Shown here piece by piece: positions 27,829-37,492 of a stretch of DNA of 64,000 nt. Both the position numbers and the translations under genes were made by a program. A model generated the notes under the pieces. It ran no database searches. It was given only the letters and a program-made list of their open reading frames with translations, and was not told the origin of the DNA. The DNA is from Paracoccaceae bacterium (lineage in GTDB: Bacteria > Pseudomonadota > Alphaproteobacteria > Rhodobacterales > Rhodobacteraceae). The first letter of the stretch is position 1; every line of letters starts with the position of its first letter. Location: the NCBI GenBank assembly GCA_012103375.1, contig WLWX01000001.1, positions 1,230,501 through 1,294,500 of the forward strand. The letters run 5' to 3'.

Positions 27829-27912
27829 GGGGGGCTGTCTGCCCCCCGAAGTCGAGGGCCGGGCCCTCGACACCCCCCGAGGATATTTTTGGGTCAATGA
27901 TGGCAGGGGGGT
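27829..27912 (+). repeat. Double-hairpin plus GATATTTTT intergenic repeat
   Basis: Two hairpins in a row follow lpdA: GGGGGGC-TGTCT-GCCCCCC (27829-27847) and a 10-bp perfect stem GTCGAGGGCC/GGCCCTCGAC (27851-27871). Then comes CCCCCCGAGGATATTTTTGG and GTCAATGATGG. The last part is shared with 47225-47305. It may terminate lpdA while belonging to a dispersed REP-like family. Confidence 0.7.
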
Positions 27913-27918
27913 GGCGCA

Positions 27919-28719
27919 ATGGCTGATCCGTTTCAGAATGTGTCGGCAGCGGGTGAGGCGTTTATTGCGGCCTTCACCACGCAGTTGGAGGTGCGCGCGG
28001 CAGAGCCTGCCATGCGCGCGATTGTCGAGGCTTATCTGGATGATGTGGATTGGTCGGGCGTTTCGCTGGCCGTGGAACTGGGCTGTGGCACCGGGCCGAT
28101 TGCGCGGGCGATGGCGGCGCGCTGTGTGAACGGGCGGGTGCTGGGGACCGAGCCCTCGGTGGAATTGCTGGACCACGGGCGCGGCCTGGCCGCCGGGATC
28201 AGCAATCTGGACCTGGAGGTCGGCGACGGAGCGGCCACCGGGCTGGAGGACGCGTCCGCCGATGTGGTGGTGTTCCATACCGTGCTGAGCCATGTGCCGG
28301 ACCCCTGCGTTCTGCTGGCCGAGGCGCGGCGCATTCTGCGGCCCGGCGGGACTTTAGTGGTTTGTGATGGCGATTTCTCAAAGTCGTCGTTGGCGGCAAC
28401 GGACAATGACCCGCTGAACATCTGTGCGCGGCATTTTGCGCAGAATTACGTGACCGACCCGCATCTGACGGGCAAGCTGCGGGCGCTGGTGGCCGGGGCC
28501 GGGTTCACGCAGCGGGCGTTTCGGGTGACATCGCGATTGGTCACCGACACGCCCGGCATGCGCGCCTGGGTCAAGCTGAGTGGGGATGATCTGGCAGCGC
28601 AAGGCCTCATTGGGCGGCCACTGGCGGATGCACTGCTGGAAGAACATGACCGGCGGGTCGCTTCGGGGACCCTCTATGGTTTTCAGCCGTTTGTGACGCT
28701 GGTGGCCGACCGGGATTGA
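27919..28719 (+). CDS. Class I SAM-dependent methyltransferase
   Basis: A 266-residue methyltransferase of the Methyltransf_11/25 type. Motif I is VELGCGTGPIAR (about 51-62), the acidic residue binding SAM is in GTEPS, and the post-I region DVVVFHTVLSHV and PGGTLVVCDGDF are standard. The C-terminal part probably gives substrate specificity. It overlaps the end of the upstream repeat by a few bases at most and is convergent with the next gene. Substrate unknown. Confidence 0.88.
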   Translation: MADPFQNVSAAGEAFIAAFTTQLEVRAAEPAMRAIVEAYLDDVDWSGVSLAVELGCGTGPIARAMAARCVNGRVLGTEPSVELLDHGRGLAAGISNLDLEVGDGAATGLEDASADVVVFHTVLSHVPDPCVLLAEARRILRPGGTLVVCDGDFSKSSLAATDNDPLNICARHFAQNYVTDPHLTGKLRALVAGAGFTQRAFRVTSRLVTDTPGMRAWVKLSGDDLAAQGLIGRPLADALLEEHDRRVASGTLYGFQPFVTLVADRD

Positions 28720-28723
28720 CCGT

Positions 28724-29533
28724 TCAGGCTGTCAGATAGCCCGCATAGATGATCTGATCTATCGTGTTGGCCACGTAAAGCCGGTGGCGCTGTAACAGCG
28801 GCTGCGGCGACCAGTCGGTGTCATAATGGTACAGCGTCCCCGGATCACCCAGATTACAGTTTGTGCCGTCATAGAGTTGCGGCATGAAGTCGGGGTCTGA
28901 GACTGTGTCAAAGGCAATCGCCCCCATCCCGCCGGGCGACCCGACGCCGGGGATGCTGGCAACCTCAATTCCCAGCGGGTTGATGATCACGATCTCGCCC
29001 GCGTTGGAATCCACGAAAGTCCAGCTCCAGGGGGATGCGGTGATCCCTTCGACATGGCGGCCGGGGTAGGTGCGTTCGCCCAGTTTGATGCCGTTCATGG
29101 TGAAGAGTTCGATGGTCTCGTAAGAGCCGCGGGCAAAGACCTGTCCGTTGGTGGCAAGGCCGGTGCCCAGCACGCTGTTTGTTGATGGCGGCAGGGTCAG
29201 GACGTTGGTTTCGACGCCTGTGCCGACTTCGAACGCGGTGACGAGGTTGGCATCGACCGTCGAGTTCCCGCACCAGATCCGTTTGGTGACCGGGTTGAAC
29301 GCCAAAGCCGCGATCGTATTGCGCCCCGGCGGTGTGGCGTGTCGCGAGAATTCGACGTCGCACCAGAGCTTATAGTACACCACCTCGTCCGCGCCGCCGG
29401 TCTGGGTCAGGAAGGCCAGGGCCGCATCACCGTGAAATTCGCATACGGTCATCCCGGTTTCGCCCAGCCAGGGTCCGGATGTCGAGGTTTGGACCGGATA
29501 CGCGTATCTGTGCGTTTCGTGAAATACAGGCAT
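28724..29533 (-). CDS. Beta-propeller-like protein, unknown function
   Basis: A 269-residue protein without signal peptide, rich in beta-strand segments with repeated patterns such as ALAFNPVTKRIWCGNS, GLATNGQVFARG and WSWTFVDSNAGEIVIIN. These look like YncE/SMP-30-like propeller blades, but I do not recognise a defined family. It lies directly downstream (76 bases) of the vWA repeat gene on the same strand and ends 4 bases from the convergent methyltransferase. It may work with the vWA protein, which is inference from position. Confidence 0.6.
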   Translation of the reverse strand: MPVFHETHRYAYPVQTSTSGPWLGETGMTVCEFHGDAALAFLTQTGGADEVVYYKLWCDVEFSRHATPPGRNTIAALAFNPVTKRIWCGNSTVDANLVTAFEVGTGVETNVLTLPPSTNSVLGTGLATNGQVFARGSYETIELFTMNGIKLGERTYPGRHVEGITASPWSWTFVDSNAGEIVIINPLGIEVASIPGVGSPGGMGAIAFDTVSDPDFMPQLYDGTNCNLGDPGTLYHYDTDWSPQPLLQRHRLYVANTIDQIIYAGYLTA

Positions 29534-29609
29534 TTCCAGTCCTTTCGTTTTAAAATCTGCGTCCGTTCAATTTCGCAGCCGGGCCGGGGGCTTCCCGGCT
29601 GCGTACTGA

Positions 29610-32282
29610 TTATTGGGTGACCGTTATGGGCAGTGTTCCGATCACCTTGTTGGTCCCACCCATCTGATACCGCAGCTCGTAAGCGCCGGGCGTGTCCGGC
29701 ATCCGCACTTCGGCGGGCGATCCATTGCGGGTATAGCCGTAACGGATGTAGCGCGTTTTCTCGTCCGGGTCGGCGACCGAGATGTAATCGCGGTCATAAT
29801 CCGGGCCGTCCCAGGTCACCTCGATCGTTTCGCCCACCTTGGCCGTGGTCGGACCGCTCAATGTGGCCGAAACCTCGGTTATGGTGATCATCTTGCGGGC
29901 GAGAATTTTGCCGCCTTCGCCAAGTTGATAGCGCAGCTCGTAGGTTCCCGGTGCGTCCGGCATCAACACGTCGGTCGGGCTGCCGTGGCGGGTATAGCCA
30001 TAGGCGAGGTATCGGGTCTTCTCGTCCGGATCTGCGACCGAGACGCAATCGCGGTCTTCATCCGGGCCGATCCATTCGACGCCCAGCGTTGACCCCATCG
30101 GCGCACTGTCGGGCGCGATCAGCGTGACGTCCAGCCCTGTGACCTCGATGGGTCTGCGGGCCAGGATCTTGCCGCCTTCGCCCAGTTGATAGCGCAGTTC
30201 GTAGGTACCCGGGGTGTCCGGCATCCGCACCTCGGCGGGCGAGCCATTGCGGGTATAGCCATAGCGGATATAGCGGGTTTTCTCGTCCGGATCAGCGACG
30301 GAGACATAGTCGCGATCCTCATCCGGGCCGATCCATTCGACATCAACGACCGAGCCGATCGGCGCGGTGTCAGGGGCGGTCAGGGTAACCTCGACCGCGA
30401 CGACCTCGATGGGTCTGCGGGCAAGGATTTTGCCGCCTTCGCCGAGTTGATAGCGCAACTCGTAGGTACCCGGCGTGTCCGGCATCCGCACCTCGGCGGG
30501 CGAGCCATTGCGGGTATAGCCATAGCGGATGTAGCGGGTTTTCTCGTCCGGATCAGCGACCGAGACATAGTCGCGATCCTCATACGGGCCGATCCATTCG
30601 ACATCAACGACTGAGCCGATGGGCGCTGTGTCGGGGGCGGTCAGCGTGACCTCGAGCCCGGTGACCTCGATTGGGCGCCGTGCCAGAATGCGCCCGCCTT
30701 CGCCGAATTGATAGCGCAATTCATATAGGCCCGGTGTGTCGGGCATGCGCACCTCGGTCGGGCTGCCGTTGCGGGTGTAACCATAGCGGAGATTGTGTTG
30801 AAAAACTCCGTTTTAGGGCCTGAACGATGATTTTTCTTTCCATGCAGCCCGATCCTAAATTTTTGGCGCGGGGGTCGGCCCAAATCGCCTACATGCGCTC
30901 ACGCGCAGCCATGCGCTGTCTCGTGGTCAAAGCTTTCCGACTATTTCGCTTCATAGGTTTTCGCAAGAAATCCGCGACGCTCTGATTTCGGAGTTTTTCA
31001 ACACAATCCGGATGTAACGCGTTTTCTCGTCCGGATCGGCGACGGAGATATAGTCGCGATCTTCATCGGGGCCCTCAAAGACCACGTCGACCACGGATCC
31101 GACCGGGGCTGTGTCGGGCGCCGTCAACGTGACCGGCACATCCAGAACCTCGATCATGCGGCGGGCGATGATATCTCCGCCGTCGCCGAGTTGATAGCGA
31201 AGCTCATAAGTGCCGGGTTCGGGCGGCATGCGGACCTCGGTCGGGTTGCCCTTACGGGTGTAACCATAACGGATATAGCGGTTTTCCTCCTCCGGGTCGG
31301 CGACCGAAACGTAATCGTTTTCCGCATCCGGGCCGTCCCACGTCACATCGACAAGCGCGCCAATGCTGGCCGTGTCCGGCGCGCTTAGTGAGGCTTGGGG
31401 CAGCAACACGGGCAGGACCACGGTGACTGTCGCGGCCTGATCCGGCGCGGTGAAACTGGCCGAGGTTTGGGCGGAATCTTCCGGGCGCAGGGCGGTGATC
31501 TGATATGTGCCACCGGGCAGAAGCTGGGCGTCGGATGAACTGCCCTGAAAGCCGGTGAACACGCGCCCGTCTGGCCCGCTGAGGTCCCAGATCAGGTCGT
31601 AAGCCACAGGCGGGCCGTTTTCGGTTTCTGCGCCGACAAAGGTGATCAGAACCGGGGCCGGGGCGGCGGGTTCTTCGGCCACTTCGGTCAGGGCGAGGCT
31701 GAGTTCGTCGGCGTTTGACGCGCTGAGGAATTTGCCGCCGGTTTCATCGGCCAGACATTGCAACTGGTCGCGATCTTCAACCGCGACATCAAAGCCGATG
31801 ACATGGGCGGTAAAGCCGATGCCGTTCTGTTCAAGCGCGCGGCCAACGGCGCAGGGGTCGCGTTCGCAGGTCTCCAGCCCGTCGGTGACCAGAATGACGG
31901 TCGCCGCCTCTTCGGTGTATTTCAGCGCCTCGGCGGCCTGGATCACCGCGTCCGACAGCGGCGTTTTCCCTTTCGGAGAAATCCCGTTCACCGCGCTGGC
32001 AATCGCCGCCCGCGTGTCGCCGCCGGGCAGCACCAGCGTTTCGATATCGCTGCAATCGCCTTTCACACGGTGGCCATAGACGGTCAGCCCCAGCGCCTGT
32101 TCTGCCGGAAGATCGGTCAGCAGATCGCCAACCACGGATTGCGCAATCTCGATCTTCGCCTTGCCGTCAATCTGCCCCCACATCGAGCCTGAGGCGTCCA
32201 GCACAAGGATCGCACTCGGGCGGTCCTGGGCGGCAAGCGGCAGCGTGAACAGGGAAAACAGGCAGGCAAGCAGAATGCGCAT
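29610..32282 (-). pseudogene. von Willebrand factor A repeat protein, interrupted by MITE
   Basis: The start MRILLACLFSLFTLPLAAQD is a signal peptide, then a vWA domain with a MIDAS motif DASGSMWG and TDGLETCERD (about 28-210). After a linker come six tandem repeats of 87 residues (261 bp; 29613 to about 31401), each with GPDEDRDYVSVADPDEKTRY, GYTR-G and PGTYELRY-type landmarks. The 218-bp element at 30791-31008 plus a CGGA duplication sits in repeat two. The insertion is 222 bp, so frame is kept, but it brings a stop at 30951. A secreted fragment with vWA and one and a half repeats could still be made. Confidence 0.88.
30791..31008 (+). mobile_element. 218-bp MITE, copy 2 (inside the vWA gene)
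   Basis: Identical to copies 1 and 3. Inverted repeats are at 30791-30810 and 30989-31008. A 4-bp duplication CGGA flanks it (30787-30790 and 31009-31012); removing the element and one CGGA restores the 261-bp repeat seen in the other five units, which proves the insertion and fixes its ends. Confidence 0.95.
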
Positions 32283-32326
32283 ATCAAATCTCCGGCAATG
32301 TCTTTTGTTGCGCAAGTTAACCATGG

Positions 32327-32544
32327 GATTGTGTTGAAAAACTCCGTTTTAGGGCCTGAACGATGATTTTTCTTTCCATGCAGCCCGATCCTAAATTTTT
32401 GGCGCGGGGGTCGGCCCAAATCGCCTACATGCGCTCACGCGCAGCCATGCGCTGTCTCGTGGTCAAAGCTTTCCGACTATTTCGCTTCATAGGTTTTCGC
32501 AAGAAATCCGCGACGCTCTGATTTCGGAGTTTTTCAACACAATC
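32327..32544 (+). mobile_element. 218-bp MITE, copy 3
   Basis: Third identical copy, same orientation, 45 bases upstream of the vWA gene start and 68 bases upstream of the MFS gene, i.e. in their shared divergent promoter region. Flanking direct repeat CATGG (32322-32326 and 32545-32549), one base longer than at the other two sites unless the element boundary is shifted by one. Confidence 0.93.
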
Positions 32545-32611
32545 CATGGGTCAGCGTCATTTGCGAGTCTGGCTTGTGGGTGCCACGGCGCGGGCGTAGG
32601 GGTGGCCCTTC

Positions 32612-33778
32612 ATGGAGATGCGGATGAACACCAACTGGCCAGCGGTCTTCCTGCTGTGGCTGATCGGCCTGCTGGCGGCGGGGCAGTTTGCCAAGATTGC
32701 GGTCATGCTGCCCGAAGTGACGGCACTGTATGACGCCGGGCCACAGGCGGCGCTGGCGATTTCGATGAATGGAATCGCTGGGCTGGTCTTCGGTGCGACT
32801 GCGGGTGCGGCGATTGCACGGGTCGGACCGCGCCGGGCGCTGGTGGCGGGGATGCTTCTGGGCGGGATGATGGCGCTGGCGCAGGCGCTGACGTCAGGCT
32901 TTGCCACCCTTCTGGCACTGCGCCTGTTGGAAGGGTTCGCCCATCTGGCCATCGTCATCGCGGCGCCCGTTCTGATGGTGAATGCCGCCGCCCCGCGCCA
33001 TCACACCATGGTCATGGGGCTTTGGGGCATGTTTTTCGGGGTCGGCTTTGCGCTGACGGCGTCCCTTGCGCCGGGCTTGCTGGCGCTGGGCGGGGTGCGG
33101 GCCGTGCTGTTGACCCATGGTGGCGCGCTGTTTGTGCTGGCCGCGCTGGTGCCGCTGCTGGTGCAGCGTATTCCGGCCTCGGCCCCTGAACAGCGCAGCT
33201 GGCTGGCCGAACATGTCGCGATCTATACCAATCCGCGCCTGCTGGCCCCCGGCTTGGGCTTTTTGTGGCATACGTCGATGTTCCTGGCCCTGCTGACATT
33301 CCTGCCGCAACTGGTCGCACCCGGGGCGGTCTGGTTCGCCAGCGCGCTGCCGCTGGTGGCGCTGGCGGGCACCTTTACAGGTGGGGTTATGGCGCGCCGG
33401 ATCTCGCCCCGCTGGATCGCAAGCGGGTCTTTCGCGGCCACTGCCGTGCTGATGTTGATACTGTGGCTGACGCCCGAGGGCGCGCGCATGTGGCTGGCGC
33501 TGCTGGCGATCGCGGTCGTCGGATTCGCGCCCGGTGCCATGTTCGCCGCCATCCCGGTGCTGAACGATGACCCGCGCGATCAGGCGCGGGCGGGCGGTGC
33601 GCTGGCGCAGCTGGGCAACCTGGGCACGGCCGGCGGACCGGCGCTGTATGCGGTGGTGCTGGCAATGGGCGGATTGGGCGGGATCGCGATGCTGACGGCG
33701 GCGCTGTGCCTGGCCGGGATCGTGGCGCTGGCGCTGGTCTTTGGCAGAATTGTCAGCATTGCGCCATCTGGCGATTAA
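32612..33778 (+). CDS. MFS transporter
   Basis: A 388-residue protein with about twelve membrane helices and a major-facilitator loop (GAAIARVGPRRALVAGM, about 66-82) between helices 2 and 3. It resembles YbfB/CynX-like sugar or anion permeases, but the substrate cannot be read. ATG 32612 or 32624 could start it. It is divergent from the vWA gene, with the mobile element between them, and ends just before the uvrA SOS box. Confidence 0.87.
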   Translation: MEMRMNTNWPAVFLLWLIGLLAAGQFAKIAVMLPEVTALYDAGPQAALAISMNGIAGLVFGATAGAAIARVGPRRALVAGMLLGGMMALAQALTSGFATLLALRLLEGFAHLAIVIAAPVLMVNAAAPRHHTMVMGLWGMFFGVGFALTASLAPGLLALGGVRAVLLTHGGALFVLAALVPLLVQRIPASAPEQRSWLAEHVAIYTNPRLLAPGLGFLWHTSMFLALLTFLPQLVAPGAVWFASALPLVALAGTFTGGVMARRISPRWIASGSFAATAVLMLILWLTPEGARMWLALLAIAVVGFAPGAMFAAIPVLNDDPRDQARAGGALAQLGNLGTAGGPALYAVVLAMGGLGGIAMLTAALCLAGIVALALVFGRIVSIAPSGD

Positions 33779-33779
33779 T

Positions 33780-33794
33780 GTTCTAGTAATGTTC
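33780..33794 (+). promoter_or_regulatory. LexA SOS box of uvrA
   Basis: GTTC-TAGTAAT-GTTC is an exact match to the alphaproteobacterial LexA site GTTC-N7-GTTC. It is part of a wider direct repeat TAATGTTC-TAG-TAATGTTC (33776-33794) and lies 66 bases upstream of uvrA, a classic SOS gene. Confidence 0.88.
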
Positions 33795-33859
33795 CGCACA
33801 TCCGGTTGGCGACTCACAACGCGCCACCTATGTGTCGGGTCTGGACAGGTGGGGTGGCG

Positions 33860-36742
33860 ATGGCCGAGCTGAAAAATATCGAGGTGCGCGGCGCGCGCGA
33901 ACATAACCTCAAGTCGATCGACGTGGATATTCCGCGCGACAAGCTGGTCGTGATCACCGGGCTGTCAGGGTCAGGCAAGTCGTCACTGGCCTTCGACACG
34001 ATCTATGCCGAAGGGCAGCGGCGTTATGTGGAATCGCTGTCCGCCTATGCCCGCCAGTTCCTTGATATGATGGAAAAGCCGGATGTGGATCACATCAGCG
34101 GCTTGTCCCCGGCGATCTCGATTGAACAGAAAACAACCTCGAAAAACCCGCGTTCCACCGTCGGCACGGTGACCGAGATTTACGACTACATGCGCTTGCT
34201 GTTCGCCCGCGCCGGAACACCCTACAGCCCGGCCACCGGCCAGCCGATTGAGGCGCAGCAGGTGCAGGACATGGTCGACCGCGTCATGACGATGGAAGAG
34301 GGCACGCGCGCCTACCTGATGGCCCCCATCGTGCGCGACCGCAAAGGCGAATACCGCAAAGAGATGCTGGAACTTCGCAAACAGGGCTTCGCGCGCGTCA
34401 AGGTGGACGGCGTATTCCACGAACTGGACGACGCGCCCAAGCTGGACAAAAAGTTCCGCCATGACATTGACGTCGTCGTGGACCGTATTGTTGTTAAGGA
34501 GGGAATTGAAACTCGCCTAGCTGATAGCTTCCGCACCGCGCTGGACCTTGCGCAAGGCATCGCGATCCTTGAAACCGCGCCCAAGGATGATGAGCCGGAA
34601 CGCATCACGTTTTCCGAAAACTTCGCCTGCCCGGTCAGCGGCTTCACGATCCCCGAGATTGAACCCCGCCTGTTTTCCTTCAACGCCCCCTTCGGGGCCT
34701 GCCCGACCTGCGACGGTCTGGGGGTGGAGTTGTTCTTTGACGAACGCCTCGTCGTGCCGGATCAAAGCTTGAAAATCTATGACGGCGCGCTGGCCCCCTG
34801 GCGCAAGGGCAAGTCGCCGTATTTCCTGCAAACGATTGAAAGCATTGCCAAACACTATGAATTTGATCGCAACACCAAGTGGATCGACCTGCCTGAGAGG
34901 GTGCAGCAGGTATTCCTCTATGGTTCGGGTGATGAGGAAATTCAGTTCCGCTATGACGAAGGCGGGCGCGTCTATCAGGTGACACGCCCCTTCGAAGGCG
35001 TGATCCCGAATATGGAGCGGCGCTACCGCGAGACCGACAGCAACTGGATCCGCGAAGAATTCGAACGCTATCAGAACAACCGCCCCTGCGGCGTTTGCGA
35101 AGGCTTCCGCCTGCGCCCCGAAGCCCTGGCGGTGAAAATCGGCCCGGCGAAGGGCAAGGCCGACAAGCGGCTGCATGTGGGGCAGGTGGTGCAGATGTCG
35201 ATCCGCGAGGCGCTGGCCTGGATCGAAGATGTGCCAAACCAGCTGAGCAAGCAGAAGAACGAGATTGCGCGCGCCATCCTGAAAGAGATCCGCGAACGTC
35301 TGGGGTTCCTCAACAACGTCGGGCTGGAGTATCTGACGCTGAGCCGAAACTCCGGCACTTTGTCCGGCGGGGAAAGCCAGCGTATCCGCCTGGCATCCCA
35401 AATTGGCAGTGGGTTAACAGGCGTTCTGTATGTTCTGGATGAACCGTCGATCGGGCTGCACCAACGCGATAACGACCGCCTGCTGCTGACCCTGAAGAAC
35501 CTGCGTGACCAAGGGAATACGGTGATCGTGGTCGAGCATGACGAGGAAGCGATCCGCGAGGCTGATTACGTCTTCGACATCGGCCCCGGCGCAGGCGTGC
35601 ACGGCGGCGAGGTTGTGGCCCATGGCAAACCGGCGGCGATCGCGCGGCACAAATCCTCGGTCACCGGGGCCTATCTGTCGGGCAAACGCTCAATCCCGGT
35701 CCCGGATAAGCGCCGGAAAGGCAACAAGAAGAAGATCACGGTGAAGAATGCCACCGGCAACAATCTGCAAAATGTGACGGCTGAGTTCCCGCTGGCCAAA
35801 TTCGTCTGTGTTACGGGAGTTTCTGGCGGCGGGAAATCGACCCTGACGATTGAAACGCTGTTCAAAACCGCAAGCATGCGCCTGAACGGCGCGCGCCAGA
35901 CCCCGGCGCCGTGTGAGACGATCAAGGGCCTCGAACACCTCGACAAAGTCATCGACATTGATCAGCGCCCCATCGGGCGGACTCCGCGTTCAAATCCAGC
36001 CACTTACACCGGGTCTTTCACCCCGATCCGCGACTGGTTTTCCGGCCTGCCCGAAGCCAAGGCGCGCGGCTATAAACCGGGGCGGTTTTCCTTCAACGTC
36101 AAGGGTGGCCGGTGCGAGGCATGTCAGGGCGACGGGCTGATCAAGATCGAGATGCATTTTCTGCCCGACGTTTATGTGACGTGTGAGACTTGTGCAGGCA
36201 AACGCTACAACCGGGAAACCCTGGAAATAAAGTTCAAAAGTAAGAGCATATCCGACGTTCTTGATATGACAGTTGAAGACGCGCAGGAATTCTTCAAGGC
36301 GGTCCCCAGCATCCGTGAAAAGATGGATGCGCTGATGCGCGTTGGCCTCGGCTATATCAAGGTTGGCCAGCCTGCGACGACCCTGTCAGGGGGCGAGGCG
36401 CAGCGGGTGAAACTGTCGAAGGAGCTGGCGCGGCGGTCGACGGGGCGGACGCTCTATATCCTCGACGAACCAACCACCGGCCTGCACTTTGAAGATGTGC
36501 GCAAGTTATTGGAAGTGCTGCATGAATTGGTTGATCAGGGCAACACGGTGGTGGTGATTGAACACAACCTCGACGTGGTGAAAACCGCCGACCATATCAT
36601 CGACATCGGCCCCGAAGGCGGTGACGGCGGTGGGCGGATCGTGGCCACCGGCACGCCAGAACAGGTGGCCGGCGCAAAGGACAGCCACACGGGCCGCTAT
36701 CTGGCCGACATGCTGGGCGTCGCGCGGGTGGCAGCGGAATGA
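33860..36742 (+). CDS. uvrA: Excinuclease ABC subunit A
   Basis: Damage-recognition ATPase of nucleotide excision repair, 960 residues. The first Walker A is GLSGSGKSS (34-42). Zinc-binding CxxC pairs include CPTC/CGVC in the first module and CEAC/CETC in the second. Two ABC signatures are present ([15 protein letters not shown] and [13 protein letters not shown]), with EHDEEA and EHNLDV H-loops. ATG 33860 is chosen over an upstream frame start because it gives the family N-terminus ([15 protein letters not shown]). SOS control is indicated by the LexA box. Its stop overlaps the next gene (ATGA). Confidence 0.98.
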   Translation: MAELKNIEVRGAREHNLKSIDVDIPRDKLVVITGLSGSGKSSLAFDTIYAEGQRRYVESLSAYARQFLDMMEKPDVDHISGLSPAISIEQKTTSKNPRSTVGTVTEIYDYMRLLFARAGTPYSPATGQPIEAQQVQDMVDRVMTMEEGTRAYLMAPIVRDRKGEYRKEMLELRKQGFARVKVDGVFHELDDAPKLDKKFRHDIDVVVDRIVVKEGIETRLADSFRTALDLAQGIAILETAPKDDEPERITFSENFACPVSGFTIPEIEPRLFSFNAPFGACPTCDGLGVELFFDERLVVPDQSLKIYDGALAPWRKGKSPYFLQTIESIAKHYEFDRNTKWIDLPERVQQVFLYGSGDEEIQFRYDEGGRVYQVTRPFEGVIPNMERRYRETDSNWIREEFERYQNNRPCGVCEGFRLRPEALAVKIGPAKGKADKRLHVGQVVQMSIREALAWIEDVPNQLSKQKNEIARAILKEIRERLGFLNNVGLEYLTLSRNSGTLSGGESQRIRLASQIGSGLTGVLYVLDEPSIGLHQRDNDRLLLTLKNLRDQGNTVIVVEHDEEAIREADYVFDIGPGAGVHGGEVVAHGKPAAIARHKSSVTGAYLSGKRSIPVPDKRRKGNKKKITVKNATGNNLQNVTAEFPLAKFVCVTGVSGGGKSTLTIETLFKTASMRLNGARQTPAPCETIKGLEHLDKVIDIDQRPIGRTPRSNPATYTGSFTPIRDWFSGLPEAKARGYKPGRFSFNVKGGRCEACQGDGLIKIEMHFLPDVYVTCETCAGKRYNRETLEIKFKSKSISDVLDMTVEDAQEFFKAVPSIREKMDALMRVGLGYIKVGQPATTLSGGEAQRVKLSKELARRSTGRTLYILDEPTTGLHFEDVRKLLEVLHELVDQGNTVVVIEHNLDVVKTADHIIDIGPEGGDGGGRIVATGTPEQVAGAKDSHTGRYLADMLGVARVAAE

Positions 36743-37098
36743 CCTGGGCCGTCGCCTGGCAACGCGCCGAAGGGGCGGGCGTTCTGATCGGATCGCTGGC
36801 GCTCGCCTGGGCATTGGGCGCGGGGTGGAGCTGGTGGGCCGCGCTGCTGATCTTCTTTGCGCCGGACATGACGTTTGCCGGATACCTCGTCGGGCCACGG
36901 ATCGGTGCCGCAATCTACAACCTGGCGCATCTTTATGCGAGCGGGGCACTGCTGCTTGGGGCCGGGCTGCTGTTCGGCCTGCCCGCGCTGGCCTTCGTCG
37001 GCGCACTTTGGCTGGGCCATGCGGGGTTTGACCGCGCCCTGGGTTACGGGCTGAAACTGCCGGGCAGCTTCAAGGAAACCCATCTGGGCAACCTATAG
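36739..37098 (+). CDS. DUF4260 family membrane protein
   Basis: A 119-residue integral membrane protein with about four helices and the DUF4260 pattern ([18 protein letters not shown] and YNLAHLY, ending [16 protein letters not shown]). Function is unknown. Its ATG overlaps the uvrA stop, so it is translated from the SOS-controlled uvrA message. That makes it DNA-damage co-expressed in this organism. Confidence 0.88.
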   Translation: MTWAVAWQRAEGAGVLIGSLALAWALGAGWSWWAALLIFFAPDMTFAGYLVGPRIGAAIYNLAHLYASGALLLGAGLLFGLPALAFVGALWLGHAGFDRALGYGLKLPGSFKETHLGNL

Positions 37099-37100
37099 AA

Positions 37101-37460
37101 TTAGTTGACCGCCCGGTTCGCCTGATCGGTCACACGTTCCAAGACCTCGCGCGTGCGGCTGTCGACGCGGTAAACCTCACGCTCGACCCGGAAGTACATC
37201 CAGCCGTCTTTCGGCGGCGGCAGGCCATAGCGGCGCGTGTTCATCAGGATGTAATAGGTGTCGGGCAGGGTGTCGCCGATCTGCACCGGATAGACCCGCT
37301 CGGGCGCTTTCTGGAACTTCGCGCCGCCGGAACTCAACGCGCCCGCGCCAATCCCGAACCGGCTTTCAGCGGCGGTTGCGCATTTCGCACCGGATCCGGC
37401 GGTCAGGCAGGCCTGCGCCGGTGTGCCAAGAAGGCAAAGAATGAAGATCGCGCGCCACAT
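37101..37460 (-). CDS. Small exported protein, unknown function
   Basis: A 119-residue protein with a signal peptide (MWRAIFILCLLGTPAQA, cleavage after about residue 17). The mature part has a cysteine pair and a conserved-looking end (LPDTYYILMNTRRYGLPPPKDGW, quoted in part) with YFRVEREVYRVD. Rhodobacterales encode similar short periplasmic proteins without assigned role. ATG 37460 is chosen because it starts the signal peptide. It is convergent with the DUF4260 gene, two bases apart. Confidence 0.7.
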   Translation of the reverse strand: MWRAIFILCLLGTPAQACLTAGSGAKCATAAESRFGIGAGALSSGGAKFQKAPERVYPVQIGDTLPDTYYILMNTRRYGLPPPKDGWMYFRVEREVYRVDSRTREVLERVTDQANRAVN

Positions 37461-37492
37461 GGGGCAAGACTCCCCCAAAAAACACCTGACCG

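Noticed and set aside
29613-31401. Regularly spaced repeats that might suggest a CRISPR-like array
   Set aside because: The unit is 261 bp, in frame and protein-coding; there are no short repeats with unique spacers and no cas genes.
32117-32419. Open frames starting in the MITE and running into flanking DNA
   Set aside because: They repeat at each MITE copy only because the element is identical; no transposase motif is present and the frames are short.
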